A stretch of 64,000 bases of DNA from Pseudomonas tolaasii NCPPB 2192 (GTDB taxonomy: Bacteria > Pseudomonadota > Gammaproteobacteria > Pseudomonadales > Pseudomonadaceae): assembly GCF_002813445.1 (NCBI RefSeq), contig NZ_PHHD01000001.1, forward strand, positions 1,798,001-1,862,000, in the 5' to 3' direction. Both the position numbers and the translations under genes were made by a program. Positions 8,557 through 16,008 of the stretch are shown here, in pieces. The notes under the pieces are model-generated. The model was given only the letters and a program-made list of their open reading frames with translations. It had not been told where the DNA came from and did no database searches. Numbering within the stretch: the stretch's first letter is position 1; every line of letters starts with the position of its first letter.

Positions 8557-8841
8557 TTATTGCCCAGCATGACAGGGCGACACCAACACCCTCACCACAT
8601 CATCAATCACCGCCTTGCTCATCTCCTGCAAATAATGCGACGCCCACGCATACCGGTCCGTCTCCTTCGTCATCGCCGCATCTTCCGCAAGCAGCTTGGC
8701 GACATGGAGCAAGTCGGAAACGTGGCGCAAGGCGTCGTGCAGGGGTACGCCGCTGTTTACGCGGAATAGGGGTTGGTCGGAGTGAAAGGAAAACGGGGTG
8801 ACGCCGAGGGTGGTTAGGGGGGACGGATTTGTGGCGGTCAT
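8557..8841 (-). CDS. DUF3077 domain protein
   Basis: 94 residues from the ATG at 8841 (GGGAG upstream; the ATG at 8856 overlaps this ribosome site and is less likely). The core, with VNSGVPLHDALRHVSDLL and an AWASHYLQEMSKAVIDD-like helix, fits DUF3077, small helical proteins frequent in Pseudomonas and of unknown function. The gene has an unusually long, structured upstream region (next entry). Confidence 0.75.
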   Translation of the reverse strand: MTATNPSPLTTLGVTPFSFHSDQPLFRVNSGVPLHDALRHVSDLLHVAKLLAEDAAMTKETDRYAWASHYLQEMSKAVIDDVVRVLVSPCHAGQ

Positions 8842-8912
8842 AGGTGAAACTCCCATATCGAGTGAGAGCTACCACGTTCGTTCTCAGGCGAAGGGTGGCA
8901 GCTGTGCGCAGG

Positions 8913-9090
8913 CTGAGAAACCGGAGATACAGGAACCCGGCAGACCCGAAGGTCTCCCACGCACAGCCGCCATTGCACGAAATGGTGGGCGAAAAAAAAC
9001 GCCTGCAAATCGGGTTTTGGGGGCGCTGTGGCGCCTGCATCTTGCCGGGTTCTCAGGCCCGATCGCTGAATTGGCAGCGATGCGTGGGAG
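8913..9090 (-). ncRNA. Structured leader RNA upstream of the DUF3077 gene (candidate)
   Basis: Read on the minus strand, this GC-rich, non-coding stretch holds several perfect hairpins: AGACC-TTCG-GGTCT (8942-8955, a UUCG tetraloop), CCATT/AATGG (8970-8985), GGCGC/GCGCC (9022-9035) and a 7-bp stem ATCGCTG/CAGCGAT (9062-9081). Two 10-bp long-range complementarities also exist: 8933-8942 with 9043-9052, and 8954-8963 with 9081-9090. These two cross, as in a pseudoknot. A third (8913-8924 with 9045-9056, one mismatch) competes with the first. This suggests a regulatory leader or a stable small RNA; no known riboswitch class is recognised. Confidence 0.45.
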
Positions 9091-9357
9091 GGTAGCGTGG
9101 GGGAAGGGGAAGGGCAATCGGCGATGTTAAATTCGATGAATTAGACGGCGAGAGTTTTGATGTGGGGTTTTAATACGAACGTGAACAGTTTTACATCGTC
9201 TATTTCATCGCGGAAGCCAAGCGAATTGGAAGGGAGGGGCACTAATTTCTTCGATATACGATTTTCAAGTGTGGACACTTTTTAGGCATTTCGGCACAAA
9301 ACAGCGTGCCAAGGTTTTGAATTTCACCACAAAGCGCAGAATGGCGAAGCTTTGAGA

Positions 9358-9380
9358 TATGGTGCCACCAGGAGTCGAAC
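9358..9380. repeat. Degenerate tRNA-Thr 3'-end copy, probable old att site
   Basis: These 23 bases equal the first 26 bases of the 51-bp prophage att core except for loss of the three bases GGC after GGTGCC. Orientation is the same as in the copies at 13526 and 55464. It marks the probable left end of the retron island; the similarity stops after GTCGAAC. Confidence 0.7.
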
Positions 9381-9398
9381 AGCGCTACAACCCATTGT

Positions 9399-9428
9399 AA
9401 AAAAACATATTTGCTATATGTGTTTTTT
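9399..9428 (-). terminator. Rho-independent terminator of the retron operon
   Basis: On the minus strand a stem ACATAT/ATATGT with a 5-nt loop is followed by a run of seven T. It lies about 95 bp after the effector stop and inside the left end of the island. Confidence 0.65.
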
Positions 9429-9523
9429 ATTCTATCTCTAAATGTATCCTTTTTTGATGGGGCTATCTGTTGGCGATATTCCGGACCAGAACGAGCAGTC
9501 CCCTATCAGTTATAGAGTTCGTT

Positions 9524-10876
9524 TCAGACCTTTGGGTCTACAGGGTCGTATAAAAAGGATTTTAGTATTTCCGAGAATTTCGTTATTTCGTCAATGTAGA
9601 TACGGCACAAGTACTCAAAGATTTGAGCTTCTGACATTAGCCGTCTACCAGTTAACTTGCTGAACATGTCTTTGTCGTCATGAAACGTAAGACCGGCGGA
9701 CACTCGTACTAGTTCTTCTGCACCTGACAGATAATCCTCGTAAATTTTCTTCTCCACGCTGCTAAGAGGGATGCAATGAACATTCTTAAAGTTAAGAGTG
9801 TGCTTTTGGTCTGCTTGGTCTCCATCCAGTATCGAAATTACGTTATCTTTTGTCGACAGAAATTTTTCGTCAGCATTTCTTTGCATTAAATTAACTACAT
9901 TAGGCGCTCCGCCAATGTAAATAATTTTGAATCGATAAAAAGTTTCTGCGCAAAATTTATTAATAATGAATTCTAAAAAGCGCTGCAGTACTTTGTCTTC
10001 AGTTAAGATGTATTTGTCCCATCCCTCGAATCCAAATAATAAACTTTTGATGAAGTTGTAAGAGACTGGAAGTGGGCTTACAATTCCGTCTACCTCCTCC
10101 AAATGAAATAGCTCGCCGTACAGCAGTGTCTTCATTAGCGGGAGGGAGTGCGTGGTGAAAAAAATATTAACCTTATACTTTTCACAGAACTCTCGTAGCT
10201 TTTCAGCTAGTTTTGTTTGTGCGGCAGCATCCAGTGAAATATCTATTTCGTCAATAGCAATGAGTTTTGCCCCGGCCTTTATTTTTCGATAAAGGCTGAT
10301 GAGAAAAAACTCTCCAGAGCTCAAGTAGTCTTCTCGGATATATTTGCTATCGTCTAACAAAACGCAATAATAGTTTGTTTTTTTGATTTTTATCTCTACT
10401 AAGGTATCAAATCTTGAAGTAGAGTAAATCTCATTCAGCATTTTTATAAGCTCTAACGGACGCTCATGATTATCCAATACGATAGATCGTCGAATATCTA
10501 GGTCAGCTGAGATGATATTTTGAAAAAAGTTAAACCTCTGGCCATAAGGCATAGGCAATTCGGCATCAATGCTTGCCTTAATTTCGTCTGGTATTATATC
10601 TTTTGAGTTGAGTGTCCTGATCTCCGGATCATAATAAAAGCTATATTTATCACCTTCTGCAGTATAAGTTACGGCGCTGTCTGTATTGAAGATACTAGCC
10701 GGGGATGTCCGTGCAAATGTGTCAGCAAACTGGAGGTTTTGAATAGCCTTGACTAACGTGGTTTTACCTGCGCCGTTTCTTCCTACGATACAGGTTAACT
10801 TGCACGAACTCAGGTCTAAATCTACAAGCATGTTTCGAATGTGTTGAATGTTGGAGATCTGGATTCTCAATTTCAT
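9524..10876 (-). CDS. Retron effector: AAA ATPase with TOPRIM domain (OLD-like)
   Basis: 450 residues. An ABC/AAA-type ATPase occupies the first two thirds: Walker A GRNGAGKTT (32-40), signature-like LSSGE (185-189), Walker B KLIAIDEID (204-212) and H-loop TTHS (241-244). A TOPRIM-like domain follows, with the acidic LTED (Glu293) and the DxD motif ILDGD (351-353), the metal-binding residues of OLD-family nucleases. The gene starts 2 bp after the RT stop, so the two form one operon. Retrons with ATPase-TOPRIM effectors (Eco8-like) are known anti-phage systems; the msDNA-RT part holds the nuclease in check until infection. Specific activity is inferred. Confidence 0.8.
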   Translation of the reverse strand: MKLRIQISNIQHIRNMLVDLDLSSCKLTCIVGRNGAGKTTLVKAIQNLQFADTFARTSPASIFNTDSAVTYTAEGDKYSFYYDPEIRTLNSKDIIPDEIKASIDAELPMPYGQRFNFFQNIISADLDIRRSIVLDNHERPLELIKMLNEIYSTSRFDTLVEIKIKKTNYYCVLLDDSKYIREDYLSSGEFFLISLYRKIKAGAKLIAIDEIDISLDAAAQTKLAEKLREFCEKYKVNIFFTTHSLPLMKTLLYGELFHLEEVDGIVSPLPVSYNFIKSLLFGFEGWDKYILTEDKVLQRFLEFIINKFCAETFYRFKIIYIGGAPNVVNLMQRNADEKFLSTKDNVISILDGDQADQKHTLNFKNVHCIPLSSVEKKIYEDYLSGAEELVRVSAGLTFHDDKDMFSKLTGRRLMSEAQIFEYLCRIYIDEITKFSEILKSFLYDPVDPKV

Positions 10877-10878
10877 GG

Positions 10879-11850
10879 CTACTTCACCGTGCCGCGAATA
10901 AACGCGTCAACAACGGAAGTCCCATATTTTTTCCGTAGTTTATTTAAGTAGTGTGGGTCGGTAGTGTTTACGTAGTTTAAATAACCCGATATCTGTAAAA
11001 GGCCAACACTGTTGTCTCCTTTTAGTTTTGAACTTTCTGATTCTAGTCTATCATTGAATTTGGTTTTATCGCTCGCGTAGAAATGAAGTAGAACCTCAAT
11101 TGTATTTTTTAGTTTTGAATCAATGGTGACGGTCCCATTGGGCAAAATAACCATCCCCAAAATTTTTATTTTATTTCCTACAGACGAAAATTTAGTTTTG
11201 CTGAAGTTTAGGTTTAGCTTCTCGCCGAAACACTCTTTCAGCATTTCTCCAACTGTAGTATCGATCCCATATAGTCGGGTGTCCCCACTGCTAGACAAGA
11301 TAATGTCGTCAGAATATCTAGTGTAAATTAGATTTTGAGCGATGCAGTAATCTTCAAGTTTGCTGTCAAATTTTTGAAGACACGCATTGCTAATGATAGG
11401 GGATGTTGAAAACCCAATGGGTAGCATGTCATTTACGGTTGACATTTCTATAATTCTATCTAAATATCTGTCTATGTCGGAGACAGGTATAGAGTCGAAA
11501 TTGCTTTTTACTGTTTCTCTTACTAAGGCGCTATCAATACTGTTAAAAAAGCTTTTAAGGTCTGTTTGAAAAAAATGACGGCTGCCGGCATGTTTTTGTA
11601 CTGCACTTGCGACGTTCACTCCTTTTCTGTAGGAATAAACAACATTTTCATTTGCTTTTAAAAATTCAAAGACAAATAAATTTAGAAATTTATGGTAGGC
11701 CTTCAGTTTTTCGTCTGTCTTGTATAGTTCCATGCCTTTGAGGGTGGTTACTTTATAGCGTGTTGTTATATCTCCCGCCAAAAAATCCTGGAAATCATGT
11801 TTTCCATGATACATGGCGTCAAATATCGAGCTTAATTCTTTCTTTGCCAT
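10879..11850 (-). CDS. Retron-type reverse transcriptase
   Basis: 323 residues, the normal size for a retron RT. Motif A is TDLKSFFNSI (96-105), followed by the fingers/palm motif MLPIGFSTSPIISN (142-155) and the catalytic YSDD (179-182) in YTRYSDDIILSS. A SAVQKH segment (82-87) sits where retron RTs have NAxxH. The C-terminal ISGYLNYVNTTDPHYLNKLR matches the retron thumb pattern. The usual VTG motif appears as ILG (230-232) and the usual N-terminal I-P-K-K-G-G-R segment is replaced, so this is a divergent member. The enzyme should prime cDNA from a 2'-OH in the adjoining RNA. It is AT-rich and closely coupled to the ATPase-TOPRIM effector. Confidence 0.82.
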   Translation of the reverse strand: MAKKELSSIFDAMYHGKHDFQDFLAGDITTRYKVTTLKGMELYKTDEKLKAYHKFLNLFVFEFLKANENVVYSYRKGVNVASAVQKHAGSRHFFQTDLKSFFNSIDSALVRETVKSNFDSIPVSDIDRYLDRIIEMSTVNDMLPIGFSTSPIISNACLQKFDSKLEDYCIAQNLIYTRYSDDIILSSSGDTRLYGIDTTVGEMLKECFGEKLNLNFSKTKFSSVGNKIKILGMVILPNGTVTIDSKLKNTIEVLLHFYASDKTKFNDRLESESSKLKGDNSVGLLQISGYLNYVNTTDPHYLNKLRKKYGTSVVDAFIRGTVK

Positions 11851-11864
11851 AACAGCCCCTCAAA

Positions 11865-12071
11865 CCTTCGACTCACTATGTGTTATGCGAATTTTTTATT
11901 CGTGACAGCAAAACTAATACTGTTGTGGTGTTTGCCTCAGTCTATATATGTACAGCAGACTATGGATTCAGGCTGGGGTCACTGTAACAAAAAAAAGGCG
12001 CATAAGCAGGTATTAAGCCAGAATGCACCATAAGTGCACAGCTAATTGAACAATTGAAAGTGATCTTTAGG
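11865..12071 (-). ncRNA. Candidate retron msr-msd RNA
   Basis: On the minus strand, directly upstream of the RT, the order of elements fits a retron RNA. A 5' segment CCTAAAGATCACT (12071-12059, a1) can pair with AGTGAGTCGAAGG (11877-11865, a2) through 10 base pairs with a small loop and bulge. TTAGC follows a1, with a candidate branching G at 12042, and is immediately followed by the hairpin TGCAC-TTATG-GTGCA (12038-12024). Further on are a two-part hairpin GCCT..AGTCT / AGACT.AGGC (11973-11934) and CGAAT-AAAAA-ATTCG (11902-11888), candidate msd structures. Found by eye; the exact ends are uncertain. Confidence 0.45.
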
Positions 12072-12120
12072 TGCCGGAGGAAGGGGGTTACGGGTAACGC
12101 AAATTTTACTGTTCGTGCGG

Positions 12121-12147
12121 CTTCCCTCAATCAGCAGATTGGGGAAG
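12121..12147. other. Hairpin upstream of the retron RNA
   Basis: CTTCCC-T-CAATC and GATTGGGGAAG form an 11-bp stem with one bulged base and a 4-nt loop. No T tract follows on either strand, so it is not a standard terminator. It lies about 50 bp upstream of the proposed a1 end and could be part of the promoter region, of a longer RNA, or a recombinase site. Confidence 0.4.
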
Positions 12148-12315
12148 TCACACAAAAGTAACTCGGATACAGGCCTTTAGAGGTCAGCTTGAGACTGGAG
12201 ATGCTCCTAGTCACTGACATGAAGAGATCCTAAGCCGCATTCCCAAAAAAAACAAGGGTAGGCAGGTCATCCCTGAGTTCTAGCTCTGAGATATGTACAG
12301 TCATATTCTGTGAGT

Positions 12316-12720
12316 CTAAAACTGACCCAGTGCTGATGTACGTCGCCTGCCGAGACGAATGGCCGCTATTGGGTCGTTTCTGCCGACTCCTATTTTTTTG
12401 CGATGGTCGGTCTTTACGTCCTTTATGGATGGTGGAACTGCACCTATCACTGTGAATTGCCAAGGCTTCCCTAGACGAGCAGTGATCAACTGCATGGTCA
12501 GTAGATAGTAATAGCGCGTTGATTCGGCGTGTTGATTGAGGTGGTTTTTTAGAAACCAAGCGAGATGCTTTCTCTGCCAGGCCCATGGGTTCTCTCGGTG
12601 CCAGCGATCAGAGATCGCCGCTTGAATGGCCTTTGCTTGGCGTAGGTGACGTTCGCGAGTGGCATGCGACCCGGTAAGAACGCCCGCCAGAAAAATCTCC
12701 ATATCGAATGGCTTGTTCAA
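12316..12720 (-). CDS. Integrase core-binding-like protein (part of split recombinase)
   Basis: 134 residues from a TTG at 12720 that overlaps the TGA of the upstream gene (TTGA); an internal ATG at 12702 is the alternative. The segment TRERHLRQAKAIQAAISDRW and the following W-Q-R-K-H-L-A-W-F-L and S-T-R-Y-Y-Y motifs look like the helical SAM-like DNA-binding domain that normally precedes the catalytic domain in tyrosine recombinases. The C-terminal 50 residues are basic and less structured. It probably works with the catalytic protein encoded just upstream; this is inferred from context. Confidence 0.6.
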   Translation of the reverse strand: MNKPFDMEIFLAGVLTGSHATRERHLRQAKAIQAAISDRWHRENPWAWQRKHLAWFLKNHLNQHAESTRYYYLLTMQLITARLGKPWQFTVIGAVPPSIKDVKTDHRKKIGVGRNDPIAAIRLGRRRTSALGQF

Positions 12721-13385
12721 GCTCGACCCCCAATGTAAGCCGACACCACATCGATACGGCCGTGTCCGAGTTCATAGCTGATTTGCACTCGGGCCTCCTG
12801 ATCGAGGCGTCGGTCGAGTTGGTAGCAATGGCCACCATTGATGGGGGCGGGATGGTGGGTAATTTGCTCATAGCGTTCGCACGCATAGGTTGCCCGCAAT
12901 TCGTGGAAGCCTTTGAGGTTGTACTGATGGAGGATGTCCCGTGCAGGACGGACGATTCCCCGTTGGAAATCGAGGTAGGTTTCGTTCGGTGCAAGTAGGT
13001 TGCGGCTACCGTCGGGTGAGACCTGTTCGGCGGATCTCAGCGCCTCGCGAATATGATCATCCGCCCTGATCCAGCGAGGTGCCGAGGCACCTGAGCGGCC
13101 CCCCTTGGTGCCATCCTGGATGTTGATCCTGCCGTATTGTTCGGCCTCACGTTTTAAGCGCGGAAGGTCGGCCAAAATGGCCTCACGTAAGCGCATGCCG
13201 GTGGCTCGCGCTAATTGAGCGATGGCCGCGGCACGCGGCTGCTGGTGTGCGCAAAGCACCTCTACGACCCTCTTCACATGTTCGCGGTCTTGGTCTTGCG
13301 GCACCGAACGACGAACACTGGTGCGCTGCATTCCTAGCGCCTTGCTCGGACTCGGTACTTTTACATACCATTTGAAATCACCCAT
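12717..13385 (-). CDS. Tyrosine recombinase catalytic-domain protein
   Basis: 222 residues with the catalytic signature of phage-type integrases: Arg65 in ATGMRLREA, a Lys-containing beta segment (GTKGG, about 92-96), HELR (161-164), ELGHGR (His208) and Tyr217 in VVSAYIG. The N-terminal core-binding domain is missing; a protein resembling that domain is encoded by the overlapping downstream gene. It starts about 140 bp from the attL copy of the tRNA-Thr end, the normal position for an island integrase. Confidence 0.75.
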   Translation of the reverse strand: MGDFKWYVKVPSPSKALGMQRTSVRRSVPQDQDREHVKRVVEVLCAHQQPRAAAIAQLARATGMRLREAILADLPRLKREAEQYGRINIQDGTKGGRSGASAPRWIRADDHIREALRSAEQVSPDGSRNLLAPNETYLDFQRGIVRPARDILHQYNLKGFHELRATYACERYEQITHHPAPINGGHCYQLDRRLDQEARVQISYELGHGRIDVVSAYIGGRA

Positions 13386-13487
13386 TAGCGGTTCGTGAGC
13401 GCCTATGAACGGCTAAGGGCTGGAGTTTGAGCGGCACGCAGCACTTGGATGCTGGTGTGAGCGAAATGATGGGAATGGGGAAACAAA

Positions 13488-13515
13488 AAAGGCCCACCTT
13501 GCGGTGAGCCTTCTT
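13488..13515. terminator. Rho-independent terminator between integrase gene and attL
   Basis: AAGGCCCACC and GGTGAGCCTT pair over 10 bases with one mismatch and a 4-nt loop, flanked by AAAAAA and TCTTTG. On the minus strand it would terminate transcripts coming out of the tRNA-Thr end; it may be the terminator the island brought for that tRNA. Confidence 0.6.
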
Positions 13516-13525
13516 TGATGTTGCG

Positions 13526-13576
13526 TATGGTGCCGGCACCAGGAGTCGAACCCGGGACCTACTGATTACAAGTCAG
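13526..13576. repeat. Prophage attL (51-bp core)
   Basis: These 51 bases are identical to 55464-55514. They contain the 3' half of tRNA-Thr, from the anticodon arm to the CCA end, read on the minus strand. After 13576 the sequence no longer matches the tRNA, so this is the truncated copy. Confidence 0.93.
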
Positions 13577-13760
13577 ACACCTTAGTCAGGATCGGTATAG
13601 CGTGCAGCGATTCTTTTGTACGCTAGCTATATGCGTTTCGACCTTATTTTGCAGGTAAGGACGTGGTTGTTGTACGCGAAAAAGACTGGGGTTCTGTCCA
13701 GCATTCTCTACCACTTGACTGTGGATAAAGTTGTGAGCAGCTTTCGGTTTAATCAGTTGC

Positions 13761-14909
13761 TCAATCAGCCGAAGGGTTCACGGTCGGCACGCTCAAGTCA
13801 TAAACATCCATCATTGATTCGTCCTTATGACCGGACGCCTGTTGCTTGTCTGCCCGGGTGCCCACCGTGTCGGTGATGCCCTTTCGCTTGAAGTCGTGCA
13901 TGCCGAAGCGTTGCTCCTCAGTGAGGACGCCTTTATCGATCGCCTGCACTATGAGCCGCTGGAAGGCTGTATCAAGACCAGACTTCGACAACTGTCTGCC
14001 GGTGGCGGCGATGATCAAGAAGCGCTGGTCCGCGCGGATCGGTACCGGCACACGCTTTCGCTCCCAGGTCTCAGACCTGACGGCTTTGGCGGCATCCCAG
14101 GCGGCACGCAGCCGAGGTGTCCACCGAACGATATTGTCCCGACTTCCCTTGCGGCGGTTGGTCAGCACGCCCTCGGCGAGCTCGTTCTCGTCGGTGAGGG
14201 TGATCGTCTCGATACCGCGCAGGCGGCAGAGGTACCCGATCTCCATCACATACCATAGGTAAGGTGAGCACGCCCCGGGCTGTCCGCTCTTGAGCTGGCC
14301 TTGCTGCTGCGCGAACCTGATCAGGTTAACCATGACCGTGTCGTCGGGTAGCCGACGCTGCTTACGCTCTTTCGGAGACTCGATGCCTTTGGCCGGGTTG
14401 TCCTTCACGAATCCACGGTTTCGGCCCCACTGCATCACGCGGCGCAGATAGCGAAGGGCATGCGCTGCTTTCGAGGGTTTACCATCCTGGGCTATCTTGT
14501 CGATGATCCGCTGGATTAGCGCTGGGGTGAATTTCAGCACTGCCAACTCGCCCAGCGGCTTTCCGAGCTTTGTGGGGAACGCCAAAAGGACGTCGCGGGA
14601 ATAGACATAGTCGTCGTGGGTTTTCTCGCTGAGGACCTTGTACTGGTCGCTCTTGTGGAATTCATCACAGAGGTACTGCAAGCTGTCTCGGTCTACGCCG
14701 TTGCGCTCCTCGATCAGTCGGTGAAGCTCCGAAAGCGTCACATTGCCCGCGCACAGGTTCTGCCGCTGGCGCCGGCCGGCTTCGTTGAAATACAGGATGT
14801 ACCAGCACCCCGCCCCGCGGTGGTCAAAATACACCGAGCGTGGCAGGGCAGCCTGGTCAATATGGCCAGGGATGTTCGGGTTGTGCTGGCGCTTCCTTCC
14901 TCGCTTCAT
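13761..14909 (-). CDS. Prophage tyrosine integrase
   Basis: 382 residues with the three-part layout of phage integrases: N-terminal arm-binding region (PRSVYFDHRGAGCWYILYF), SAM-like core-binding domain (about 95-190) and catalytic domain. Catalytic residues visible are Arg in YLCRLRGIE, His in MHDFKRKG (HxxK rather than the usual HxxR), and ASGHKDESMMDVYD with the nucleophile Tyr. It reads toward attL, 185 bp away, and overlaps the excisionase-like gene by 4 bp, as expected for an int-xis pair acting at tRNA-Thr. Confidence 0.92.
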   Translation of the reverse strand: MKRGRKRQHNPNIPGHIDQAALPRSVYFDHRGAGCWYILYFNEAGRRQRQNLCAGNVTLSELHRLIEERNGVDRDSLQYLCDEFHKSDQYKVLSEKTHDDYVYSRDVLLAFPTKLGKPLGELAVLKFTPALIQRIIDKIAQDGKPSKAAHALRYLRRVMQWGRNRGFVKDNPAKGIESPKERKQRRLPDDTVMVNLIRFAQQQGQLKSGQPGACSPYLWYVMEIGYLCRLRGIETITLTDENELAEGVLTNRRKGSRDNIVRWTPRLRAAWDAAKAVRSETWERKRVPVPIRADQRFLIIAATGRQLSKSGLDTAFQRLIVQAIDKGVLTEEQRFGMHDFKRKGITDTVGTRADKQQASGHKDESMMDVYDLSVPTVNPSAD

Positions 14910-15112
14910 ACAATGTCCGCGTCATACTTTTCTTGATCGATTGGCTTGAGGCCGCCCGCCTGGTTGACCAGGTCGACGGTTGTCCAAGGCCCCTTTCTCC
15001 CGAGGAATATCCGTATTCCTTCCCCGCGCAACGCCTTCTCTACGTCAGCACGCCGCGTATAGCCGGTGATCCGCTGCAACTCCTCGAACTCTATTACTCT
15101 AGCTGCGCTCAT
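14906..15112 (-). CDS. DUF4224 protein, probable excisionase
   Basis: 68 residues with the DUF4224 pattern: E-L-Q-R-I-T-G-Y-T-R-R-A-D near the start, then GIRIFLGRKGPWTTVDLV. These small winged-helix-like proteins usually sit directly upstream of tyrosine integrase genes and are taken to be directionality factors. The gene overlaps int by 4 bp and the upstream gene by 4 bp. Confidence 0.7.
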   Translation of the reverse strand: MSAARVIEFEELQRITGYTRRADVEKALRGEGIRIFLGRKGPWTTVDLVNQAGGLKPIDQEKYDADIV

Positions 15113-15576
15113 GTCTGCCCACCCTGGTGTCGCGACACGTTTTCTGTATCCGTGGATTGTGTCGAGACCTCATCAGTCACGGTGCCAAGGATCGGCATCT
15201 TGCGATAGCACTCAGCCGGAAATCCATACTCACGGCAGGCGCAGGCCTCGCCGCACTCGTCCTCGCGCTGCTCGATCTGCAACAAGCGGTGCTTCACTGC
15301 GATGTCCTGGATGTCGCCACCGTCAAAACTGCCACCCTCGAAGCTGGCGTTGATCATCTCAACAGCGAAAGCGTTGAGCTGAGCGCGCTCAGTTTCGAGT
15401 TTTTCGATTCGCTTCTTCAGGCGGATAGCACACGAATGCTTCAAGCCATTCCGCGCCTCGTCGAGATCAGCGAGTAGCGTTTGGGCTCTGGCGTAGAACT
15501 GTCGGCGGGATATCTCGCTGCCCATTGCCAGTTCAAAGGGCATTGCTATGACGGCCCTGCTCATATCTTCACTCAT
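15109..15576 (-). CDS. Hypothetical phage protein (155 aa)
   Basis: The ATG at 15576 is preceded by GAGGAG at 7 nt spacing and overlaps the stop of the next upstream gene; the longer reading from 15687 has no such support. A central coiled coil (RLKKRIEKLETERAQLNAF) is followed by a region with four Cys (ECGEACACREYG, then ECYRK), possibly metal-binding. It belongs to the leftward early operon. Function unknown. Confidence 0.6.
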   Translation of the reverse strand: MSEDMSRAVIAMPFELAMGSEISRRQFYARAQTLLADLDEARNGLKHSCAIRLKKRIEKLETERAQLNAFAVEMINASFEGGSFDGGDIQDIAVKHRLLQIEQREDECGEACACREYGFPAECYRKMPILGTVTDEVSTQSTDTENVSRHQGGQT

Positions 15577-15736
15577 GGCCTGCTCCTCGCTGAAAGTGGT
15601 CAGCCAGAACTCGGCGCGCGTCGATACCGCACGATGCCGACATTGCGTAGATCTGCCCGAACGTGGTTTCCCGGCGCTGCAGGGCATTGAACAGCTCGAT
15701 CAGGCGCTGGCCCACCGGCCCGTTGCGGCGGCTCAT
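15569..15736 (-). CDS. Small phage protein (55 aa)
   Basis: A short reading frame beginning MSRRNGPVGQRLIELFNALQ. Its ATG overlaps the stop of the upstream gene (ATGA) and its TGA overlaps the start of the downstream one, the spacing seen throughout this operon. The helical N-terminal part and ETTFGQIYAM segment suggest a small helix-turn-helix-like protein, but no family is recognised. Confidence 0.5.
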   Translation of the reverse strand: MSRRNGPVGQRLIELFNALQRRETTFGQIYAMSASCGIDARRVLADHFQRGAGHE

Positions 15737-16008
15737 AGCTGGAACCTCTCGTCACCTGGTGCGGGGGCGGCCTGCAATGGGGAGATTTCGGCCGATGAAC
15801 TGGCCGGGGAGGCTCGTCCCGCCTCGCTTGATGGGGTGGCCTGCTGCTGGTGCTGGAACGAGCTATCCGGCAAGCAGCTGATCCCGGTGTTGTTCAAGAT
15901 CCAGCAGGTGACGCCGCGGGCGGTGTCGTGTTGAACGTCGACAAACTGCTCGCCGGCGGTTGCTTGGCCAGCGATCAGTAACAGGGCGGTGAGGATCAGT
16001 CGGCGCAT
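15733..16008 (-). CDS. Small secreted phage protein (91 aa)
   Basis: The N-terminus is a clear signal peptide ending ATA. The mature part has two Cys (CWILNNTGISC) and a Ser/Ala/Pro-rich tail. It overlaps both neighbours by a few bases. Similar short exported proteins are common in the int-side operon of Pseudomonas prophages; role unknown. Confidence 0.6.
   Translation of the reverse strand: MRRLILTALLLIAGQATAGEQFVDVQHDTARGVTCWILNNTGISCLPDSSFQHQQQATPSSEAGRASPASSSAEISPLQAAPAPGDERFQL

Larger units (their letters stand above)
9358..13576. mobile_element. tRNA-Thr-associated island carrying a retron and a split integrase
   Basis: The block is AT-rich compared with its surroundings. It is bounded on the left by a degenerate copy (9358-9380) and on the right by a perfect copy (13526-13576) of the 3' part of the tRNA-Thr gene found intact at 55466-55541. 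Inside are the retron effector, retron reverse transcriptase, candidate msr-msd RNA, and two overlapping genes that look like parts of a tyrosine recombinase. Repeat boundaries plus an integrase indicate an integrative element; current mobility is not known. Confidence 0.65.

Noticed and set aside
12042..12178. Minus-strand open stretch ending at the proposed branch site
   Set aside because: It has no start codon and overlaps the candidate msr region and the hairpin at 12121-12147; probably not a gene.
13529..13576. tRNA-Thr-like sequence at attL
   Set aside because: Only the 3' half of the tRNA is present; the D arm and 5' acceptor strand are missing, so it is an att site and not a working tRNA gene.
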